From: Burkholderiaceae bacterium
GTDB taxonomy: Bacteria; Pseudomonadota; Gammaproteobacteria; Burkholderiales; Burkholderiaceae_C
Reading direction: 5' to 3'
DNA length: 34,211 nucleotides
Assembly: GCA_022702125.1 (NCBI GenBank)
Contig: JAKOND010000126.1
Coordinates: forward strand, 1-34,211
Shown: one piece after another, positions 26,079-34,211 of the stretch
Numbering within the stretch: position 1 is the first letter of the stretch
Layout: the number at the start of each line of letters is the position of its first letter
Translations under genes and position numbers: made by a program
Notes under the pieces: generated by a model
Told to the model about the DNA's origin: nothing
What the model saw: only the letters and a program-made list of their open reading frames with translations
The model's database searches: none

Positions 26079-27083
26079 ATGAATCCCGTCAAGCCCCCCG
26101 TACTTTCCTTCCGCGCTTCCTGCCTGCGCCATGCCGTTCGCTGGCTGCTGACCGCGAGCCTGCTGGTGGTGCTGGGGTACGGCGTGTATGTGGCGGTGCG
26201 CTTCCACCATGTCGACAACCGGATCTACCGGTGGTGGTCGGGCCGCGATGCGCGCACCCTGCAGGCCTCCCGGGAGCCGGGCCTGCGGCTGGAGCGCTAC
26301 CGCATGGACGCGGCCGGACGGCCGGTGGAGGGCATCGACCGCAACCTCTCGGGCCTGGCCTTCGACGCGGAGCGCCAGCGCCTGATCGCGGTGATCAACC
26401 GGCCCGCCACGCTGCTCACGCTCGACCTGGACGGGCGGGTGACCGGTCGGCACCGGCTGCGCAATGCCTCCGACGTGGAGGGCGTCGCGTTCCTCGGCGG
26501 CGGCCGGGTGGCCCTGGTGGAGGAGGGCTCCCAGCGCATCCTGCTGGCGACGCTGCCGCGCGACGGCAAGGATGCCGATCTCGACCTGCGGGACGCCCCG
26601 TCGCTGCGGCTGGATCTGGGGGCCGGCACGGTGCCGGCGGATGCCGACGGCGCCAAGGCCCCGGGCCAGCGGCGCAACCAGGGCCTCGAAGGCATCGGCT
26701 ACGACCTGGAGCGCGACCAGCTCTACGTGGTCAAGGAGCATTCCCCGCGCGCGCTCTACCGCATCACCGGCTGGGGCCGTCCTGCGCAGGACGCGCCCGC
26801 CGCCTTCGCCGTGGAGGACCTGAGCGCCTGGCTGCGGCAATCGGTGGGCGCGACCGACCTGTCCTCGATCGAGGTGGACCCGGACACCGGGCACCTGCTG
26901 CTGCTGAGCGACGAGTCGCAGTCGCTGGTCGAGCTGGACCGCCGGGGCGCCCGGGTCGGCGGGACGTCGCTGGAGGGCGTGCCCCAGGCCGAGGGCGTGG
27001 CGCTCGGGTCGGACGGCACCCTCTATATCGTCAGCGAACCCAACCTGTTCTACCGGCTCCGGCCCGGGGCCACCCCTCCATGA
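26079..27083 (+). CDS. YjiK/SdiA-regulated-like membrane-anchored beta-propeller
   Basis: This is a 334-residue protein with a short basic N terminus, one membrane helix at about 20-40, and a large periplasmic domain resembling the SdiA-regulated (YjiK) family. Blade-like phrases include [45 protein letters not shown] and [11 protein letters not shown]. The repeated E-G-(I/V) and acidic residues fit a calcium-stabilised propeller. No enzyme function is established. A TAGGAT box at 26046-26051 could be its -10. It is followed by the chemoreceptor after 88 bases. Confidence 0.8.
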   Translation: MNPVKPPVLSFRASCLRHAVRWLLTASLLVVLGYGVYVAVRFHHVDNRIYRWWSGRDARTLQASREPGLRLERYRMDAAGRPVEGIDRNLSGLAFDAERQRLIAVINRPATLLTLDLDGRVTGRHRLRNASDVEGVAFLGGGRVALVEEGSQRILLATLPRDGKDADLDLRDAPSLRLDLGAGTVPADADGAKAPGQRRNQGLEGIGYDLERDQLYVVKEHSPRALYRITGWGRPAQDAPAAFAVEDLSAWLRQSVGATDLSSIEVDPDTGHLLLLSDESQSLVELDRRGARVGGTSLEGVPQAEGVALGSDGTLYIVSEPNLFYRLRPGATPP

Positions 27084-27171
27084 CCCGGAGCGCTTTCGTC
27101 ATCGTCCCGGCATCGGCCGGAACACCGCTGGTAGCATCGAAATATACATTGGGTTACCATTTGTTCCGACC

Positions 27172-28698
27172 ATGACGTTCTTTTCCATGCGGCGCCGCGT
27201 CCGTGCTGCGGCCCGGCGGTTTGCTGGAAGCTTCGATGCGCCGTTCGCTGTCGAACCGGGGCGTGACGGCGCCCGCGCCACGCCGGTCCTGCGCTGCGGA
27301 CGGGACATCCTCAACGCGGACCATGCGCGTGTCGATGCCTTCACGGCGCGCCACGGGGCCCGCGCCACGGTCTTCGTGCGGCGCGGCGCGGATTTCGTGC
27401 GCATCGCCACGTCGGTCCTCAAGGAGGACGGTTCGCGCGCCGCGGGCACGGCGCTCGACCGATCGCATGCGGCCTTCCCCGAATTGGCCGCGGGCAGGCC
27501 CTACACCGGGTTCGCGACCCTGTTCGGGCACGAGTACGTCACGCACTACCTGCCGGTGCGCGACGCGGGCGGCGCGGTCGTCGGCGCGCTGTACGTGGGG
27601 TTCGACATCGGCGGGCAGCGGACCGTGCGGGCCGGCGAGCAGCCCGCGTTGTGCGCCGGCCTGCTGGCGCTGGCGGCGATGGCGACGCTGGCCTGGGGGC
27701 TGCCGCGGCTGGGCGTCGGAATGCAGGTCGCCGCGGTGCTGGCCACCGCCGCCTGCGTGGCCGGCGGGGTGTTCCTGGCGGTCGATCGCGCCATCGGCCA
27801 GCCGCTGGCGCAGGTGTCCGCGACCGCGCGGCGGATGGCGGCGGGCGACCTGTCGCGCCAGCTGCATGTGGACCGGCGCGACGAGATCGGCCAGCTGATG
27901 CAGGCGGTCAACGGCATCGCCCTCGGACTGACCGGCCTGATCGGGCAGGTGCGCGAGGGCACCCGCCACATCGCCCATGCGGCGAGCGAAGTGGCTTCGG
28001 GCAGCCTCGACCTGTCCGGCCGGACCGAGGCGCAGGCGGCATCGCTGGAGCAGACGGCCGCCTCCATGGGCGAACTGACCGCCACCGTGGCCCGGAACGC
28101 CGGGTCCACCCTGGAGGCCCGGCAGGTGGTCGATGCGGCGGCGGCGCTGGCCGCGCAGGGCGGCGACACGGTGGAGCGGATGGTGGGCACCATGGGCGCG
28201 ATCGACGGCAGCGCGCACCGCATCGCCGGCATCGTCGCGGTGATCGACGGCATCGCCTTCCAGACCAACATCCTGGCGTTGAACGCGGCGGTGGAGGCGG
28301 CGCGCGCCGGGGAGCAGGGGCGCGGCTTCGCGGTGGTCGCGGCCGAGGTCCGGGCGCTGGCGCAGCGCTCGGCCGGCTCGGCGCGCGAGATCAGGGGCCT
28401 GATCGACGCGTCGGTCGCCCAGGTCCGGACCGGCCGCCAACTCTCGGATTCCGCCGGCGCCACCATGCGCGAGATCGTCGCCGCGGTGCATCGGGTGGCC
28501 GGGCTGGTCGCCGCCATCGGCGATGCCAGCCAGGGACAGCGCGCGGGCCTGGAAGAGGTCAACCGGGCCATCGTGCAGATGGACGGCATCACCCAGCAGA
28601 ACGCCGCGCTGGTCGAGGAGGCGGCCGCGGCCGCCGGCAGCATGCGCGAGCAGGCCGCGCGGCTGGAGCAGGCCGTGGAGGCTTTCCGGCTGGCCTGA
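27172..28698 (+). CDS. methyl-accepting chemotaxis protein with N-terminal Cache-like domain
   Basis: This chemoreceptor of 508 residues signals to CheA/CheW. Residues about 15-148 resemble the membrane-near half of a Cache_3-Cache_2 sensor ([34 protein letters not shown]). Two helices follow at about 159-178 and 184-204, joined by a five-residue loop, then HAMP (about 205-255) and the signalling hairpin. The hairpin tip is [18 protein letters not shown] near 380-400. The usual first membrane helix is missing. No C-terminal receptor-methylase pentapeptide is present. An AT-rich TATACAT just upstream (about 27145) may be the -10. Confidence 0.9.
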   Translation: MTFFSMRRRVRAAARRFAGSFDAPFAVEPGRDGARATPVLRCGRDILNADHARVDAFTARHGARATVFVRRGADFVRIATSVLKEDGSRAAGTALDRSHAAFPELAAGRPYTGFATLFGHEYVTHYLPVRDAGGAVVGALYVGFDIGGQRTVRAGEQPALCAGLLALAAMATLAWGLPRLGVGMQVAAVLATAACVAGGVFLAVDRAIGQPLAQVSATARRMAAGDLSRQLHVDRRDEIGQLMQAVNGIALGLTGLIGQVREGTRHIAHAASEVASGSLDLSGRTEAQAASLEQTAASMGELTATVARNAGSTLEARQVVDAAAALAAQGGDTVERMVGTMGAIDGSAHRIAGIVAVIDGIAFQTNILALNAAVEAARAGEQGRGFAVVAAEVRALAQRSAGSAREIRGLIDASVAQVRTGRQLSDSAGATMREIVAAVHRVAGLVAAIGDASQGQRAGLEEVNRAIVQMDGITQQNAALVEEAAAAAGSMREQAARLEQAVEAFRLA

Positions 28699-28725
28699 GA
28701 CGGCGCGGGCCGCCGTCGCGGCGGT

Positions 28726-29628
28726 TCAGGCGCGGCCCTGGACGCCCGGCGCATCGGCGGCGTCGCGCCGCCGCGAGAGCCGCTTGATGCCGCGCGCCAC
28801 CCGGGCCGACGCGGCTTGCGCGAGTCCCAGCCGCACGACCGGGATCGTCAGGTTCGAGTAGTGGTTCTTGAACAGGGTCTTGTGCTGGTAGTCGCGGTAG
28901 ATCGTGTACTGGAGCCCCAGGTCCTCCTGCGCGTCGACCAGCCGGAACGGGTGCAGGTTCAGCAGGGGCGTGATGGCCAGCGTATAGGCGATGGGCCCGG
29001 TGACGCGCAGCACGCCCCGCTTGCCGGTGCCGTGCACCACCGGGTTGTAGCGCTCGATGTTTCGCAGGATGTTCTCGATCACCGCCCGCAGGAAGGGGTG
29101 CCCCGCCACGCCCGCGACGTGCCATTGCTGGAACTCCCCGTCCGCCAGGCTGGGCAGCTCGTAGTGGATGCCCCAGCCCTCGAAAGGCTCGCCGGGCTTG
29201 TTGCGCCAGCGGGCCAGCAGGTAGCGGTCGTCGGGGCCCACGACCTCGTCGAGCGGGCGGGTGGTGGTGCTCTTGATGTCGAAGTAGATGCCGCCGCAGC
29301 GGTAGACGACCAGATAGCGGAAGAAGTCCGCCCGCGCCGCGCCGTACTGGGGATCGATCCGGTCGAAGTAGGCGAACACCCGGGGCGGGTAGTGGTCCTG
29401 CACGAAGCGCGACATCGCCGCGTCGTCGTAGAGCCGGTGCTCCCAGCCGGGATTCATCGCGCGGATGCGTTCCACGTTGGCCCGCAGCTCCTCGGGCAGC
29501 CGGGAATCGTTTCCGAAGAACACCTGGTGGATGATCTTCGGGAACCGGTCGGACGACGGGACCGGAGGCAGAATGCCTGTCCGCGGCGCTTTGTTCAGTG
29601 GCGGGAAGACCCGCTCCTTCAATGACAT
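28726..29628 (-). CDS. Gly_transf_sug (OCH1-like) glycosyltransferase
   Basis: This is a 300-residue enzyme of the DXD-type sugar transferase family that includes yeast Och1 and capsule-building enzymes. P-K-I-I-H-Q-V-F-F-G lies at about 30-39, and the nucleotide-sugar region R-A-D-F-F-R-Y-L-V-V-Y-R at about 99-110. It is followed by C-G-G-I-Y-F-D-I-K, where the family usually has Y-x-D-x-D; here the second acidic residue is Lys119. No signal peptide is evident, so it would act in the cytoplasm on a surface glycan precursor. GGGAG at about 7 bases precedes the ATG. It stands alone, convergent with the chemoreceptor (27 bases), with no other glycan genes nearby. Confidence 0.85.
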   Translation of the reverse strand: MSLKERVFPPLNKAPRTGILPPVPSSDRFPKIIHQVFFGNDSRLPEELRANVERIRAMNPGWEHRLYDDAAMSRFVQDHYPPRVFAYFDRIDPQYGAARADFFRYLVVYRCGGIYFDIKSTTTRPLDEVVGPDDRYLLARWRNKPGEPFEGWGIHYELPSLADGEFQQWHVAGVAGHPFLRAVIENILRNIERYNPVVHGTGKRGVLRVTGPIAYTLAITPLLNLHPFRLVDAQEDLGLQYTIYRDYQHKTLFKNHYSNLTIPVVRLGLAQAASARVARGIKRLSRRRDAADAPGVQGRA

Positions 29629-29811
29629 GGTGGCGCTCCCGGCAATGCGCTTTTTCGTTCACGGACCGGCATCCGCCGCTCCCCCCAGGGCGCATTGTCC
29701 GCAATATCGCGTTCGGGTCCTACATTCCTATCGGCGCGGTCCGGCTGTATTTCCATTTTTCGTCGGAGCGGATTCCCGCCTTTTCCCTCCGCGCTGTTCC
29801 ACCAATCCGCC

Positions 29812-30519
29812 ATGGCCCGTCTTCCCCGCCTCAGCCTTCCCGGCCAGCCGCACCTGGTGCTGCAGCGCGGCAACAACCGGCAGGCGATCTTCTCCGGGCC
29901 GGACGACCGGGAGAGGCTGCTCGAACTGGTGGCCGCCCACGCCGCCGACCAGCGGGTCGCGGTCCATGCCTACGCCCTGCTGGACGATGCGTTCCTGCTG
30001 CTGGCGACGCCGTCGCACGCCGAGGGGCTGCCTGGGTTGATGCAGTCCGTGGGGCGTCGCTACGTGCGCCATTTCAACGACCGCCAGCAGCGCACCGGCA
30101 CGCTGTGGGAAGGCCGCTACCGGTCCACCGTCGTGCAGGCCGACCGCCACCTGCTCGACTGCATGGTCTTCCTCGACTGGGCGCCGGTGCGCGCCGGCCT
30201 GGCCGCCGATCCGGCGGCGTACCCCGCCACCAGCTACCGCCACTACGCCGGCCAGACGGTGGAGCGCTGGCTGGCGATGCCGGAGCAGGTCTGGGCGCTC
30301 GGCAACACGCCTTTCGCCCGCGAAGCCGCCTACGCCGCCCGGGTGCGGGACGGGATCGCCGACGACGGCCGGCATGCGATCACCGATGCGGTGCAGAACG
30401 GCTGGGCCCTGGGCGACGACGGCTTCGTGGCCGGGCTGCAGAAGACGACCGACCGGCGGCTGACGCGGGGTCGCGCCGGACGACCGGCGGCATCGGTTTC
30501 CGCTCCGACCGATGAATGA
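29812..30519 (+). CDS. REP-associated tyrosine transposase relative, catalytic residues lost
   Basis: This 235-residue protein has the overall RAYT/TnpA_REP plan. It opens P-R-L-S-L-P-G-Q-P-H-L-V-L-Q-R-G-N-N-R, continues V-H-A-Y-A-L-L-D-D-A-F-L-L-L-A-T-P, then R-T-G-T-L-W-E-G-R-Y-R-S and P-V-R-A-G-L. In active members the second segment carries N-H-x-H. Here the two metal-binding His positions are Ala60 and Leu62. The catalytic Tyr position before the N-P-V-R-A-G motif reads Phe (Phe120), and that Asn is Ala124. The reading frame is intact, so it may be a domesticated DNA-binding protein rather than an active transposase. It is divergent from the glycosyltransferase (183 bases). A terminator and an AT-rich palindrome follow. 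Confidence 0.8.
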   Translation: MARLPRLSLPGQPHLVLQRGNNRQAIFSGPDDRERLLELVAAHAADQRVAVHAYALLDDAFLLLATPSHAEGLPGLMQSVGRRYVRHFNDRQQRTGTLWEGRYRSTVVQADRHLLDCMVFLDWAPVRAGLAADPAAYPATSYRHYAGQTVERWLAMPEQVWALGNTPFAREAAYAARVRDGIADDGRHAITDAVQNGWALGDDGFVAGLQKTTDRRLTRGRAGRPAASVSAPTDE

Positions 30520-30537
30520 AACAGCGGGAGAGCGAGG

Positions 30538-30567
30538 ATAGCGCCTGGGCTGAGCGCTATTGTTTTT
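30538..30567 (+). terminator. intrinsic terminator after the RAYT-like gene
   Basis: ATAGCGC (30538-30544) and its exact complement GCGCTAT (30554-30560) flank a 9-base loop and are followed by TGTTTTT. It lies 19 bases past the stop. The right half, GCTATTGTTTTTGATA, also resembles the dispersed GCTATC elements at 7622 and 21240, so an element of that family may have been recruited as a terminator. Confidence 0.6.
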
Positions 30568-30576
30568 GATATGTCC

Positions 30577-30615
30577 CCATTTAATTGTTGATGAAATCGT
30601 TCAGCCATTAAATGG
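30577..30615. repeat. AT-rich RAYT-associated palindrome
   Basis: The arms CCATTTAAT (30577-30585) and ATTAAATGG (30607-30615) are perfect complements around a 21-base loop. The outer flanks read TGTCCC on the left and AATCTGACCCC on the right, of the GGGGACA / GGGGTCAGATTCC type I associate with RAYT gene ends. Base composition differs sharply from the GC-rich surroundings, indicating an imported or relic element. Confidence 0.6.
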
Positions 30616-30638
30616 AATCTGACCCCTATTTAAAACGC

Positions 30639-30655
30639 TTGGCATCGATGTTGCA
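30639..30655 (+). promoter_or_regulatory. sigma-54 (-24/-12) promoter for gltB
   Basis: TTGGCATCGATGTTGCA has GG at 30641-30642 and GC at 30653-30654 separated by exactly 10 bases, matching TGGCAC-N5-TTGCA except for one base. The predicted transcript start is near 30666, 52 bases before the gltB ATG. This implies control by sigma-54 with an activator such as NtrC; no NtrC-type site was found between here and the RAYT gene. Confidence 0.65.
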
Positions 30656-30717
30656 GTGGTTTACCCTCAAGCTCCCCGGCGAAAGCGTCAGATACTTCTT
30701 ACAGACAGGATCACTCC

Positions 30718-34211
<3,494 letters not shown>

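Overview
The window is very GC-rich, with strong G/C preference at third codon positions, and almost every gene is a housekeeping gene. The gene set and order (engB, cytochrome c4, resB-ccsA, msrPQ, lysA-lptM, cyaY, ponA, pilMNOPQ-aroK-aroB-dgt, gltB) suggest a betaproteobacterium of the order Burkholderiales, most likely Comamonadaceae-like. This placement comes from recalled gene order and protein similarity; no search was run.

Positions 1-7605 hold a small hypothetical gene converging on engB, then a rightward redox block. The block contains a diheme cytochrome c4, the two System II cytochrome c maturation proteins (ResB, CcsA), and the periplasmic methionine sulfoxide reductase MsrP with its membrane heme partner MsrQ. 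Positions 7678-9714 hold lysA and lptM on the minus strand, with cyaY starting divergently only 13 bases away. ponA (9769-12177, minus) and the type IV pilus operon pilMNOPQ (from about 12466, plus) diverge from a shared 282-288 base spacer. The pilus operon runs through a lipoprotein with Ig-like repeats and calcium-type loops into aroK, aroB and dgt. aroK appears to start at a CTG codon.

From 22664 the content is more accessory. It holds a tannase/feruloyl-esterase-like lipoprotein, a DUF1415 protein overlapping a methyltransferase gene, a YjiK-like protein, a chemoreceptor without the usual first membrane helix, a sugar transferase on the minus strand, and a REP-associated transposase relative that seems to have lost its catalytic residues. 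The last gene is gltB (large subunit of glutamate synthase), cut by the window end. It is preceded by an AT-rich palindrome left by the transposase family and by a near-consensus sigma-54 (-24/-12) promoter.

No rRNA, tRNA, CRISPR array, prophage or intact insertion sequence was recognised, and no gene-free stretch exceeds 300 bases. No clear new multi-gene system was found. The best leads are the sigma-54 promoter next to the transposase remnant at gltB, the catalytically dead RAYT protein, the CTG start of aroK, the calcium-loop lipoprotein inside the pilus/aro operon, and the chemoreceptor whose Cache domain may be cytoplasmic.
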